DNA of 64,000 bases from Dyella japonica DSM 16301 (GTDB lineage Bacteria; Pseudomonadota; Gammaproteobacteria; Xanthomonadales; Rhodanobacteraceae), in the NCBI RefSeq assembly GCF_001010355.1, contig NZ_JPLA01000014.1, forward strand, positions 653 through 64,652. The letters run 5' to 3'. Shown in pieces: positions 42,051 to 51,493 of the stretch. The notes beneath the pieces are model-generated. The model was not told the origin of the DNA. It saw only the letters and a program-made list of their open reading frames with translations, and did no database searches. Both the position numbers and the translations under genes were made by a program. How positions within the stretch are numbered: position 1 is the stretch's first letter; each line of letters starts with the position of its first letter.

Positions 42051-42132
42051 TGCCGGCCTGGCCCACGGCGAGGGCTTGCCGATACTGGCCCCAGTTGCGA
42101 TGCTCGCTGCACTTTCACGCAGCGAAGCCTTC

Positions 42133-43458
42133 ATGACCGATACCTCGACGTCCGGCGGTTACGTCCGTCGCCTCCGCCCGTGGGACGCGGCCATGATCGT
42201 GGTTGGCGGCATCATCGGCGGCGGGATCTTCCTCAACCCGTATGTCGTGGCGATGCGCACATCGTCCGGTCTGTCGCTGCTGCTGATGTGGATCGGCGCC
42301 GGCGTGCTGACCCTCATCGGCGCCCTTTGCTATGCGGAGCTGGGGGCGCGACGTCCCCATGCGGGCGGCAGCTACGTGTACCTGCGCGAAGCGTTTGGGC
42401 CGCTGGCCGGGTTCCTGTTCGGCTGGAGCATGTTGCTGGTGATCTATTCGGGATCGACCGCGGCGGTCGCCACCATCTTTGCCAGCTATGCGGCCTCCCT
42501 GTTCGGCCTGCCCGCCAGCGCCGCCACCCCTCTGGCCATTGGCGCACTCGTCTTCGTGGCACTGATCAACCTGTTCGGCCTGCGCCTGGGTGCCCAGGTG
42601 CAGAACCTGTTCACCCTGCTCAAGCTGTTGGCGGTGGCGGTGCTGGTGGTGTGCGGCCTGTTCCTGGCTGGCGTGAGCGGCCACGGCATGCTGGCCACCG
42701 ACCCGCAAACGGCTGAGGTGGGTTTCATGGGCGCCGCGCTGCCGGTGCTGTTCGCCTATTCGGGCTTCACCTATCTCAACAACCTGGCGGGCGAGGTCAG
42801 CGAGCCGCAACGCACGCTGCCCCGCGCGCTGTTCATCGGCATGCTGCTGGTGATCGCCGCTTACGCCTTGGTCAACCTGGCCTATCTCACCGTGCTGGGC
42901 CACGCCGGCCTCGCCGCCAGCCGCGCGCCGGCGGCCGATGTGATGCAACGGGTCTTTGGCACGGCCGGGGCCAAGCTGATCGCGGTCGGCGTGGCGATAT
43001 CCGCGCTGGGCTTCTGCAATATCACCCTGGTGGCGGGTGCCCGCGTGCTGCAGGTGATGGGCGAAGACGGCTTGTTCTTCCGCAGCGTGGCCCGGCTGCA
43101 CCCTAAGCACCACACGCCCAATGTCGCGCTGTTGCTGCTCTCGGGCTGGGCGATTGTGCTGGTGTGGTCCGGCAGTTACGGCCAACTGCTCGATTACGCG
43201 ACCTTTGGCGACTGGCTCGCCTGCGCCTTTGGCGTGGGCACCTTGTTCTGGTATCGCCGCCGCGAAGGCGATCAGGCCAGCTTCCGCGTACCCGGTTACC
43301 CGCTGCTGCCGCTGATCTTCATCGCCACCATCGGCCTGGTGATGGTGCAGAGCCTGCGCACCAGCCCCCTGAATACGGGCATTGGCCTGCTGATCATGGC
43401 CGCCGGCATCCCGGTTTACCTGGTGTGGCGACACCTGTTCAGCCGGGTTACCTCCTAA
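42133..43458 (+). CDS. APC-superfamily amino acid permease
   Basis: The 441-residue inner-membrane protein shows the APC pattern of about 12 hydrophobic helices. Helix 1 carries the substrate-binding GGIIGGGIFLNP (about residues 25-36), and later YAELGARRPHAGGSYVYLREAFGP (helix 2-3 loop) and ALPVLFAYSGFTYLNNLAGEVSEPQRTLPRA (helix 6 and following loop) are highly typical. It probably imports or exchanges amino acids; the substrate is not defined. ATG 42133 is chosen over 42019 because the latter lies inside the preceding terminator. It stands alone between the peptidase and the molybdenum hydroxylase genes. Confidence 0.88.
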   Translation: MTDTSTSGGYVRRLRPWDAAMIVVGGIIGGGIFLNPYVVAMRTSSGLSLLLMWIGAGVLTLIGALCYAELGARRPHAGGSYVYLREAFGPLAGFLFGWSMLLVIYSGSTAAVATIFASYAASLFGLPASAATPLAIGALVFVALINLFGLRLGAQVQNLFTLLKLLAVAVLVVCGLFLAGVSGHGMLATDPQTAEVGFMGAALPVLFAYSGFTYLNNLAGEVSEPQRTLPRALFIGMLLVIAAYALVNLAYLTVLGHAGLAASRAPAADVMQRVFGTAGAKLIAVGVAISALGFCNITLVAGARVLQVMGEDGLFFRSVARLHPKHHTPNVALLLLSGWAIVLVWSGSYGQLLDYATFGDWLACAFGVGTLFWYRRREGDQASFRVPGYPLLPLIFIATIGLVMVQSLRTSPLNTGIGLLIMAAGIPVYLVWRHLFSRVTS

Positions 43459-43510
43459 GCATCGCGCTCCGATGCCACAATGGGCAGATATCCAAGTGAG
43501 TTCCTAAGCG

Positions 43511-44041
43511 ATGGCGAACGCGCAAGACCAGTTACCGACACCCGGAACAAGCAACACCATCGTGCCCGACAAGGTGCGCGAGGGAGTCGATCTGGAGATC
43601 AACGGCAGGAGCTATCGCCACACCGGTGACGATCAGATGCCCCTGCTGTGGTATCTGCGCGACGTGCTGCGCCTGACCGGCACCAAGTACAGCGGCGAGC
43701 ATGGCGAAGGCGGCTACGACCTGGTGCTGGTGGATGGCAAGCTCGCCTCGGCCACCACCCTGCCCGTGGCCAAGCTGGCCGGCAAGACCGTGACCACGGT
43801 CGAGGGCCTGGCCGCGGCCGACGGCAAACTTCATCCGCTGCAGCAGGCCTTCGTCGACGAAGACGCCATCGGCTGCGGCTACTGCACCCCCGGCTGGCTG
43901 ATGGCGTCGCTCGATCTGCTCACTCGCCATCCGCAACCGAGCGACAACGACATCGACCAGTTGCCCAATCTTTGCCGTTGCGGCTGCCAGACCCGCGTGC
44001 GCCTCGCCATCAAGCGCGTCGCCAAGGGAGCGCACGCATGA
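43511..44041 (+). CDS. Iron-sulfur subunit of an IorA-like molybdenum hydroxylase, cluster II cysteines missing
   Basis: The 176-residue protein has the layout of the small [2Fe-2S] subunit of isoquinoline-oxidoreductase-type enzymes. The C-terminal helical domain keeps its cluster Cys: C122 and C125 in GCGYCTPG and C155, C157 (plus C159) in NLCRCGC. The N-terminal plant-ferredoxin-like domain keeps its fold strings (VDLEINGRSY, PLLWYLRDVLRLTGTKY, LVLVDGK) but the loop that normally holds three Cys (G-C-x4-C-G-x-C) reads YSGEHGEGGYD at 60-70, and the RSC-type fourth Cys is absent (ASATTLPV). So one of two clusters cannot form in the usual way. Its ATGA overlaps the start of the large subunit. 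Confidence 0.82.
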   Translation: MANAQDQLPTPGTSNTIVPDKVREGVDLEINGRSYRHTGDDQMPLLWYLRDVLRLTGTKYSGEHGEGGYDLVLVDGKLASATTLPVAKLAGKTVTTVEGLAAADGKLHPLQQAFVDEDAIGCGYCTPGWLMASLDLLTRHPQPSDNDIDQLPNLCRCGCQTRVRLAIKRVAKGAHA

Positions 44042-46302
44042 GCCGCGCGAGCGATCACGGCGCGCAGCTCTCGCGTCGACGTTTTCTCCAGGTGCTGGCC
44101 GGCAGCGCCGGCGCCCTGATCATCGGCATTCCGTTCGCGGACGCCGCCGATGCACCCGTCCCCGCCGCCATGCTGGGCGACACGCTGTATGGCCTGGGCG
44201 CCTATGTGCGCATCGATGCGGACGGCAATATCGTGATCGGTGTGCGTGACCCGGACACGGGCACCGGTACCTCGACCTCGCTTGCGCGCATCATCGCCGA
44301 CGAACTCGATGCCGACTGGACGCGCGTGAGCGTCGTCTCGCTCGGCCTTGGCGTGGAAGACGACAACGGCCAGCCGCGCTGGATCTACGGTCACCAGACC
44401 AGTGGGCTGGGCGATTCCATTCCGGCCGCGTGGGCCGATCTGCGTGGCGCCGGCGCGCTCGCGCGCTGGCTGTTGCTGCAGGCCGCAGCGCGACGTCTTG
44501 GTGTTCCCGCTGACCGACTGCGCTGCGAAGAAGGCAGCGTGATCGCGCCCGATGGTCGTCGCTTCGGCTACGGCACGCTCGCCGATGCGGCCGCCAAGAT
44601 CGCCCCGCCCGCCACACCGGTGCCGCCCAAGTCGCCCGAGCATTACAGCCTGATCGGCCAGCCGGCCGGCGACATCGACGCGCGCGCCATCGTCACCGGC
44701 CAGGCGCCGTATGCGCTGGACAACTATCCGGCCGAAGCGCTGATCGCCGTGCTGTCGCACTGCCCCTGGCCCGACGGCAGCGTCGAGAGCCTCGATACCA
44801 CCGACACCATGGCGGTGAAGGGTGTCGTCAAGGTCGTGCAGATCAAGCCCGAAGCGGGCATCCCGCTTGGCCAGACCGTGCGCTCGCCCGCCGTGGCCGT
44901 GCTCGCCGAAAACACCTGGGCGGCCCTGCAGGGTCGCGCAAAACTCAAGCTGCAGTGGAAGGCCGGCGCACAAAGCGAAAGCAGCGCCTGGTTCGAACAG
45001 CAGGCCAGCGACGTTCTCAATGACAAGAACGCCCAGCCGGCCGCACGCGTGCGCAACGACGGCGACGTCGACACGGTCGCCAAGAAATCCTCGCGCCGCA
45101 TCGAAGCGACCTATGTGCAACCGTGGCTGGCGCATGCCACGCCCGAGCCGATGAACTGCGTGGCCCGCATCGACAAGGATGGCGCCATGCTGGTGGTGCC
45201 CACGCAGGCACCGCAGAAGGCATGGAAAGTCGTGCAGCGGCTCACCGGCCTCGCCCCCGCGCAGATCGAGATCCGCGTACCGCGCGTGGGCGGCGGCTAT
45301 GGCCGTCGCCTCGACCACGACTACGTTGCCGAAGCCGTGATGCTGGCCAAGGCCGTCGAAAAGCCGGTCAAGCTGATGTGGACGCGCGACGAGGACCTCA
45401 CGCAGGACTACTACCGCTCGGCCTCGGTGCACAAGTTCAGCGCCACGCTCGACGGCAAGCGTCAGATCACCAGCTGGAACCAGCGCATGGCCAGCGCCTC
45501 CGCGCTCGCCCAGCGTGGCGTGCCCGACAACCGGCTGTGGACGTCCGAACTGGATGCCCATCAGCTGCCGGCGGGCCTGGTGACCAACTTGCGCAGCGAT
45601 TGGTACTCGCTGCCCTCGGCGATGTTGCGCGGCCCCTCGCGCGGCATGCCGAACGTCAACAATGCGTTCGCGGTCGAGAGTTTCGTCGACGAAATCGCGC
45701 AATCGCTCAAGGAAGATCCGCTGGTCACGCGCCTGCGCCTGATCGGCGAGCCGCGCGTCATCCCGCTTGGCGACAACCGCACGCTGGACACCGCCCGCCT
45801 GATCAACGTGCTCAAGCTGGTGGCCGATCGCATCGAGTGGAAAAATTGGCTGCGCACCGTCAATGGCCTGGGCATCGCCTGCTGGCATGTGGACGGCGCC
45901 TATGTGGCGCACGCGATCGAGACGTCGCTGCAGGGCAATAAGCTCAACATCGAGCGCGTGGTGTGCGCGGTCGACGTGGGCCGCGTGATCAATCCGACCG
46001 GGTTGGAAGGCCAGGTCGCGGGCGCCACGCTCGATGCGCTGTCCACCGCGCTGAATCTGTCGATCAGCTACAAGGACAGCCAGGTTCAGCAGCGCAACTG
46101 GAAGGACTATCCGCTGGCGAACATGGCCCAGCTGCCGGACACCACCGAAGTGATCATCGTGCCGGGCGATCGCGATCCCACCGGCGCCAGCTTCCTGGGT
46201 ATGCCCACCGCCGCGCCGGCCTTGGCCAATGCCGTGTTCCGCGTGAGCGCCGTGCGCGTACGCCGCTTGCCGCTGCTGAAGGAAATGCTGCGCATGCTGT
46301 GA
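44038..46302 (+). CDS. Molybdopterin-binding subunit, IorB-like, with altered active site
   Basis: The 754-residue protein begins with a Tat signal (SRRRFLQVLAGSAG, residues 11-24), so the complex is exported folded. It resembles the beta subunit of isoquinoline 1-oxidoreductase: VRDPDTGTGTSTSLARIIADEL, HATPEPMNCVARID, VGGGYGRRLDHDYVAEAV (cofactor binding) and RGPSRGMPN are recognisable. The segment that normally reads G-x-G-E-P-G-x-P, holding the catalytic Glu, is GASFLGMP here, with F719 in the Glu position by my alignment. With the missing cluster in the small subunit, the usual hydroxylation chemistry is doubtful. Overlap with the upstream gene suggests a stable two-subunit complex. Confidence 0.82.
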   Translation: MSRASDHGAQLSRRRFLQVLAGSAGALIIGIPFADAADAPVPAAMLGDTLYGLGAYVRIDADGNIVIGVRDPDTGTGTSTSLARIIADELDADWTRVSVVSLGLGVEDDNGQPRWIYGHQTSGLGDSIPAAWADLRGAGALARWLLLQAAARRLGVPADRLRCEEGSVIAPDGRRFGYGTLADAAAKIAPPATPVPPKSPEHYSLIGQPAGDIDARAIVTGQAPYALDNYPAEALIAVLSHCPWPDGSVESLDTTDTMAVKGVVKVVQIKPEAGIPLGQTVRSPAVAVLAENTWAALQGRAKLKLQWKAGAQSESSAWFEQQASDVLNDKNAQPAARVRNDGDVDTVAKKSSRRIEATYVQPWLAHATPEPMNCVARIDKDGAMLVVPTQAPQKAWKVVQRLTGLAPAQIEIRVPRVGGGYGRRLDHDYVAEAVMLAKAVEKPVKLMWTRDEDLTQDYYRSASVHKFSATLDGKRQITSWNQRMASASALAQRGVPDNRLWTSELDAHQLPAGLVTNLRSDWYSLPSAMLRGPSRGMPNVNNAFAVESFVDEIAQSLKEDPLVTRLRLIGEPRVIPLGDNRTLDTARLINVLKLVADRIEWKNWLRTVNGLGIACWHVDGAYVAHAIETSLQGNKLNIERVVCAVDVGRVINPTGLEGQVAGATLDALSTALNLSISYKDSQVQQRNWKDYPLANMAQLPDTTEVIIVPGDRDPTGASFLGMPTAAPALANAVFRVSAVRVRRLPLLKEMLRML

Positions 46303-46526
46303 CGGCAGGGAGCCATCCGGCTCCTGCGTGCGTCCTGACGAGCAGCCTCGTGCGAGATCGCGAGCTGCTCGGCACGGAAAGCTTTGTGACGAAACCGTGC
46401 ACGAAAACGCTCCATATGACAGGCGCATTTGAGTAATTTCACGGACGCGCGCGCCGAAATTCTGCCCTAGGATGCCTTCACTCGGCGCTACTCAAGGTAA
46501 CGCCGTTTGCGTGCTCGGGGGTAGGA

Positions 46527-48779
46527 ATGCGTCGACGTGTCGGGTTGATTCTGTTGCTCTGCCTATGTGCCGCGGCGCCTGTGTGGGCGCAGTCCGCAGC
46601 CACGCCGGTGTCGGGCCGTTGCATCGGCCTGGTGCTTGGCGGCGGCGGCGCGCGCGGCGCGGCGCACATCGGCGTGCTCGAAGTGCTCGAGCGCGAGCAC
46701 ATTCCCGTTTGCCGCATCTCCGGCACCAGCATGGGCTCCATCGTGGGCGGCATGTATGCGGCCGGTTATTCGCCGCAGGAAATGCACGAGATCATCACCT
46801 CGCTCGACTGGGATGACCTGTTCTCCGACAACCCCGCGCGCGGCGAGCTGCCGATGCGCCGCAAGGATGCCGATTACCGCTATCTGCTCAATTTCGAAGT
46901 GGGCTACAAGAACGGCCACATCATCACCCCGGCCGGCGTGGTTCAGGGCCAGAAGCTGTTGCTGTTGCTGCGCCGCCTGCTGATTTCCACCTGGGACGTG
47001 CACGACTTCGACCAATTGCCCATACCCTTCCGCGCGATCGCCACGGACATCGTGGCAGGCAAGCCGGTGGTGTTCGGTTCGGGCGATCTGGCCTTGTCGA
47101 TCCGCTCCAGCATGTCGGTGCCCGGCGCCTTCGCGCCCACCAATGTCGACGATCTGCTGCTGGTCGATGGCGGCCTGATGGACAACGTGCCCATCGATGT
47201 CGCGCGCAGCATGGGCGCCACCCAGCTGATCGTGGTGAACGTCGGTTCGCCGCTGGCCAAGCGCGAGCAGTTGAGCAATCCCCTGGCCGTGCTCAACCAG
47301 ATGGTGAGCGCGTTGATGGAAGACAAGACCCGGCAGCAGCTCGCCACCTTGGGCAGCAACGACATCCTGATCACGCCGCCGCTCGGCGAGATGAGCGCCG
47401 CCGAATTCAATCGTGGCGCCCAGGCCATCGCGATTGGCCGAGCTGCCGCCGAAGCAGCCCTGCCGCGGCTGAAGGCACTTTCGGTGGGTCCGGACGAATG
47501 GGCCAACTACACCGCGCAACATCGGCAACGGCAGTTCGATCCCGGCCTGGTGGCCTTCCTGAAGGTGGACGCCGCGCACACGGATACCGCGCAGTACGTC
47601 GACGAGCGCCTCAGCAAGGACGTCGGCCAGCCGTTCGATCCGAACAAGCTGGAAGAACAGATCGGCAGCATCTACGGTCGCGGCAATTACCAGCAGATCG
47701 ACTACCGCCTGCAGCAGCAGGGCAATGATCGCGGGCTGTTGATCATTCCGCGCGACAAGCCCTGGGGTCCGCTGTACGGCAAGCTCGGCTTCGAATTGAA
47801 CGATGATTTCGCCGGTCGCAGCGAGTATCTGATTTCCGCCGAAGTCACCGCGACCAATCTCAATCGCCTCGGCGCCGAATGGCGCAGCACCTTGTGGGCC
47901 GGTCGCATCGGCGGCGTGGCCACGGAGTTCTATCAGCCCTTCGGCCAGGGCGCCTCCACCTATGTGATGCCTTATGGATTGCTGCGCAACGAAGACTTTC
48001 CGGTCTTCACCGAGGACGGCAACCGGCAGCTGGCGGAGTACCGCATCAAGCGCAGCTATCTGGGCTTCGAGACGGGATGGTCGCCGTTCTCCTATTGGCG
48101 CGTGCTGGCCGCCTATACGCGTGGCCGCGACAAGGGCGACCTGCGCATCGGCAACCCCTCGGACTTTTTCAACGCGCAACAGGACTACAGCCAGGCCAAG
48201 GTGGGCCTGGACTGGGACAGCCTGGACAACGCGCAATTTCCGTCCAAGGGCGCGCACATCAATCTGTCCTACGACATGTACCGGCCGTGGCTGGGCGGCG
48301 ACCAGACCGGCGACGTGGCGCAGTTGAACGCGGACTGGGTGCCCGACTTCGGACTGGCCCAGTCCCGCTATCACCTGCTGCTGGGATTGCGCGCAACCAG
48401 TGCGCTCTCGCATGACGCACAGATGGACCGGTTCTTCGAGGCGCAGCAATTCCTGGGCGGCTTCCTCAATCTTTCCGGCTTCGCCGAGCGTTCGCTGCAT
48501 GGCGACCAGGCTGTGCTCGGCCGCGCCGTGGTGTATCGGCGCACCGGCCAGATGGATGCGATCTTCTCAACGCCGATCTACATCGGCGCGAGCCTGGAAG
48601 CAGGCAACGCCTGGCAGAGCCGCAGCCAGGTCGACCTCGGTTCGCTGATCTACGCGGGCAGTATGTTCCTGGGCGTGCAGACGCCTTTGGGGCCGCTGTT
48701 CCTCGGCTACGGCTACGCCCAGGGCGGCCACAATTCGGTCTATCTCACCTTCGGTTCGCTGCTGCGGCCTTCGCCGTGA
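46527..48779 (+). CDS. Patatin-like phospholipase fused to an outer-membrane barrel (PlpD, type Vd)
   Basis: The 750-residue product has a signal peptide (to about 21, PVWAQ), a patatin lipase domain (about 33-310), a POTRA-like region (about 335-420) and a C-terminal 16-strand Omp85-type barrel. The catalytic dyad is intact: S68 in GTSMG and D214 in DGG, with the oxyanion loop GGGGARG at 38-44. This matches PlpD of Pseudomonas, a type Vd autotransporter whose lipase is moved across the outer membrane and released. An anchored lipase is also possible because no cleavage site is obvious. It stands alone, with ATG following GGGGGTAGGA. Confidence 0.9.
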   Translation: MRRRVGLILLLCLCAAAPVWAQSAATPVSGRCIGLVLGGGGARGAAHIGVLEVLEREHIPVCRISGTSMGSIVGGMYAAGYSPQEMHEIITSLDWDDLFSDNPARGELPMRRKDADYRYLLNFEVGYKNGHIITPAGVVQGQKLLLLLRRLLISTWDVHDFDQLPIPFRAIATDIVAGKPVVFGSGDLALSIRSSMSVPGAFAPTNVDDLLLVDGGLMDNVPIDVARSMGATQLIVVNVGSPLAKREQLSNPLAVLNQMVSALMEDKTRQQLATLGSNDILITPPLGEMSAAEFNRGAQAIAIGRAAAEAALPRLKALSVGPDEWANYTAQHRQRQFDPGLVAFLKVDAAHTDTAQYVDERLSKDVGQPFDPNKLEEQIGSIYGRGNYQQIDYRLQQQGNDRGLLIIPRDKPWGPLYGKLGFELNDDFAGRSEYLISAEVTATNLNRLGAEWRSTLWAGRIGGVATEFYQPFGQGASTYVMPYGLLRNEDFPVFTEDGNRQLAEYRIKRSYLGFETGWSPFSYWRVLAAYTRGRDKGDLRIGNPSDFFNAQQDYSQAKVGLDWDSLDNAQFPSKGAHINLSYDMYRPWLGGDQTGDVAQLNADWVPDFGLAQSRYHLLLGLRATSALSHDAQMDRFFEAQQFLGGFLNLSGFAERSLHGDQAVLGRAVVYRRTGQMDAIFSTPIYIGASLEAGNAWQSRSQVDLGSLIYAGSMFLGVQTPLGPLFLGYGYAQGGHNSVYLTFGSLLRPSP

Positions 48780-48873
48780 GAGCGGGCGGCCGTTATCGCG
48801 GAGTCTCCACGAACCCCACCGCACAATCGCTTTGCCACCCGCCCGCTGGGCGGGCCTTCCAGGAGCCATCGCC

Positions 48874-49455
48874 ATGAAAGCGTTGCGTCTGCTCGTGATC
48901 GTCGCCGGCCTTGCGCTGAGCGCGTGTTCGAACGTCAGCATCACCAATCAGTGGCGCGATCCGTCGTGGCCGGGACCGCCCGCCTCCAATGTGGTGGTCG
49001 TGGGCATCTCGCGCAGCGATACCATGCGCCACGTCTTTGAAGACACCTTCTCGCAGCAGTTGCAGGCCGCAGGCATCCAGGCGGCGCCCAGCTATACGCA
49101 GATACCGGCAGGCACCACCGGTGCGATCGGGCTGCGCGACCTGGTCAAATCCAGCGGCGCCCAGGCCGTGCTGGTGACGCGCGTGCAGCGCGTCGAGCAA
49201 AGGGTCAGCGTCACGCCGAGCGGCCCGATGTATGGCGGCTTCTATGGCTGGTACGGTGGCGCGTGGGCGTCCACCCCGGACGTGCAGCAGTACGACGTGG
49301 TGACGCTGGAAACCAGCGTGTGGGATCCGCGTTCGGAGAAATTGGTCTGGACGGTCACCACGCAAGGCATCGGCATCAACGATATCCCCAAGGCGACCAC
49401 GCAGCTTGCGCAAGCGCTGATTCCCAAGCTGAAGACCGACGGCATCCTGCGCTGA
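48874..49455 (+). CDS. DUF4136-like lipoprotein
   Basis: The 193-residue product has a lipoprotein signal ending LALSACS, so Cys18 is lipidated. Mature segments such as SNVSITNQWRDPSWPGP, VVVVGISRSDTMRHVFEDTFSQQLQAAGIQA, TLETSVWDPRSEKLVWTVTTQG and QLAQALIPKLKTDGIL fit the DUF4136 type of small envelope lipoproteins of unknown function. A Gly/Tyr-rich loop (PMYGGFYGWYGGAW) lies at about 115-128. ATG 48874 begins the signal peptide, with AGGAG 12 bp upstream. It converges with the TonB-like gene at 49528. No direct role is known. Confidence 0.78.
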   Translation: MKALRLLVIVAGLALSACSNVSITNQWRDPSWPGPPASNVVVVGISRSDTMRHVFEDTFSQQLQAAGIQAAPSYTQIPAGTTGAIGLRDLVKSSGAQAVLVTRVQRVEQRVSVTPSGPMYGGFYGWYGGAWASTPDVQQYDVVTLETSVWDPRSEKLVWTVTTQGIGINDIPKATTQLAQALIPKLKTDGILR

Positions 49456-49527
49456 GCAAGTGAGGCATGGGTGGGCGACGGCGCGGCGCCGTAACTCACC
49501 CGTCACCAGGCAGGCGCCACGCAGCGA

Positions 49528-51447
49528 TCAGTGGAACTGGTCGCTCGCGGGAACCCAGGTCGTGCTGCTGCGCGCAGGACCCGCAGGCAACGTCACTTCC
49601 ACCGGACAACCCGGCGGCATCGGGCCACCGGCCACGCGCGCCGCGGCGCACTGGGCACTGTTGTCGAGCTTCACCGTCGCCATCGTAGGCGCGGCAGCCC
49701 CGGGAACCGGCGGAACCAGCGGATTGGTCGGCGCCAATTTCATCTTGTCGTAGACCACGTCGTCCACCGGTTGCGGCGGCGGATCGCCATCGCCGCAACC
49801 GAACAGCGCCATCGGGAACAGCGGCATCACCACGCATTCCACGCGCACGCCACGCGGCAGGTGGAAGGTGTGGCGCATGGTGGTTTTCTCCACCGCGTGG
49901 CGCAGTGCCGTGTCGATCGAGCTTTCCCCTTCGGGCGTCCAATCCTTTTCGAAGCGCGTGGGCGTATAGCCGATGCTGGGCGTGCCGTGCGACATGATCT
50001 CGGTATTGCCATGCGGCTTGAGCTGCACATAGCTGCCCACGGCGCCTTCCTGCTCGCCCTGCCCTTTGCCGCCTTGCCCGTTGCTGGTGCCGTTGCCCTT
50101 GCCTGGCGGCAAGCCGAGATTGAGCCCCTTGCCGCCGGCCACATTGGGCGACTGGCTGACCCCATTGGCCTGGCCCGGCGTACCCGTGCGACTGCCCTGC
50201 GGCGTCGCGTTGGGCGCACTGCTCTCGCCGCTTTCATTGGAAGGACGGCTCGATTCGTTGCTGGCCGTATTGGCCTGCGCGCTGGAAGCGCTCTGCGCCG
50301 ATGCATTGGATGCCGAGGCCGGCGCGGCATTCTGCGTCGGCGCTGCCTCTGCCGGCGTTTCCGATAGCTGCGGACGCTCGATCGACGGCTGGTTGTCCAG
50401 CGCGATGGCCTTGGGTGCTGCCACGTCCAGGTGCGGCGCCTGCGGATGTTCCAGCGAGGGCTGCGGATTGGGCGGCAAGGGCACGGCTTCCAGCTGCGGT
50501 TCTTCCGCCACGCGGATCGCCGGGGATTCGATCTTCGGTTGTTCGCTGGGCACCACCGGCGCCACCGGGTTCGGCTGCGGCTGCAGGTTCACCGTGGGCG
50601 CCGCCTGCGCCGGCAGCGGCACGGCCTGCAGCTCCGGTTCGGGCGGCGAGGCGGGAGCTTCGGGTCGGGGCACGGCCGCGATGCTCGGCGGCGTGGTGAC
50701 GGGCACCGCTTTTTCCAACGCGACGGTCGGCGGGGTGACCACGGGCGCCGATTGTGGCGGCACCTCCGGCAGGGCAAGCGAAGCCGGCGGCTGCACCGGC
50801 TGGTTGCCTTCGACCTGCGGTTTGCGAATCGGCTCGGGCTGGAACTTCGGCGGCACCGGCTTCTCCACCGCCGGCGTTTCCAGCGCCACCTGCGGCGGCT
50901 CCGGCGCGGTGGGCACCGGTTGCAGCTGTTCGGCAGGCGCCGGCTTGGGCAGGGTCACCGGCGGCAAAGGTGCAGCGGTGATTTCCGGCTTGGGTGCGGT
51001 GGCCCTGGGCACGTCGGTGACGACCGGCGTCTGCAAGGCCGGCACCGGTACGGGCGACAGATCGTTGTTGGTGCGCGTGGACGAGCTGCTGCGGCGCGCC
51101 GTACGCGGCGCATTGCTCGCATTGCCCCGATGCACCGGCCCCACCTGCTTGGGCGGCGTGCCGCGCACGGGCGGCGGCGGAGGCGGCTCTTCCTTGGGCT
51201 TCTCGATCAGGCGCACGACTAGTGGCGGCGTCTCGTCGTTGAGCTCATCGAGCTCGTAGGCGGGACCCAGAATGATGCCGACCAGAAAAGCCAAATGCAC
51301 GAACAGCGCGCCGGCGAAGGCAACGATGCGCAACCAGCGGTCGCGCGGGCGTTCCGCGCGACGCCTGCGATAGACGCCCGCGCTGTCCGCCGCCGACTTG
51401 GGCGATGGAAGCGTCACTGTCAGCCGGCCCGCGGATTCCCTGTCCAT
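49528..51447 (-). CDS. TonB-like proline-rich membrane protein, long paralogue
   Basis: The 639-residue protein starts with a basic cytoplasmic segment and one membrane helix (about 42-64, WLRIVAFAGALFVHLAFLVGIIL) that contains a single His, as in TonB. A VVRLIEKPKEEPPPPPPV string follows, then about 350 residues of Pro/Ala/Glu-rich stalk and a Ser/Asn/Gly-rich region. The C-terminal domain (about 490-639) has GYTPTRFEKDWTPEGESSIDTALRHAVEKTTMRHTFHL and a Cys pair, and is shared with the neighbouring short paralogue but does not look like the TonB CTD. It may transmit energy or span the periplasm; no ExbBD is nearby. ATG 51447 is chosen over the frame extending to 51546. Confidence 0.7.
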   Translation of the reverse strand: MDRESAGRLTVTLPSPKSAADSAGVYRRRRAERPRDRWLRIVAFAGALFVHLAFLVGIILGPAYELDELNDETPPLVVRLIEKPKEEPPPPPPVRGTPPKQVGPVHRGNASNAPRTARRSSSSTRTNNDLSPVPVPALQTPVVTDVPRATAPKPEITAAPLPPVTLPKPAPAEQLQPVPTAPEPPQVALETPAVEKPVPPKFQPEPIRKPQVEGNQPVQPPASLALPEVPPQSAPVVTPPTVALEKAVPVTTPPSIAAVPRPEAPASPPEPELQAVPLPAQAAPTVNLQPQPNPVAPVVPSEQPKIESPAIRVAEEPQLEAVPLPPNPQPSLEHPQAPHLDVAAPKAIALDNQPSIERPQLSETPAEAAPTQNAAPASASNASAQSASSAQANTASNESSRPSNESGESSAPNATPQGSRTGTPGQANGVSQSPNVAGGKGLNLGLPPGKGNGTSNGQGGKGQGEQEGAVGSYVQLKPHGNTEIMSHGTPSIGYTPTRFEKDWTPEGESSIDTALRHAVEKTTMRHTFHLPRGVRVECVVMPLFPMALFGCGDGDPPPQPVDDVVYDKMKLAPTNPLVPPVPGAAAPTMATVKLDNSAQCAAARVAGGPMPPGCPVEVTLPAGPARSSTTWVPASDQFH

Positions 51448-51493
51448 GGGCGAAGTGTAATGGGCAGTGATGAGGTTCTGAGTAGTCCCCCGA

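Noticed and set aside
43879-46428. 849-residue minus-strand frame opposite the molybdenum hydroxylase
   Set aside because: Shadow; His/Arg/Gly-rich with no family features, whereas the plus strand has clear motifs and a Tat signal.
48837-48857. GC-rich hairpin before the DUF4136 lipoprotein as a terminator
   Set aside because: It lacks a T tract and lies close to the ribosome-binding site, so its role is unclear.
50066-51259. 397-residue Gly/Ser/Cys-rich plus-strand frame
   Set aside because: It is the antisense of the Pro-rich stalk of the TonB-like protein, which explains its composition.
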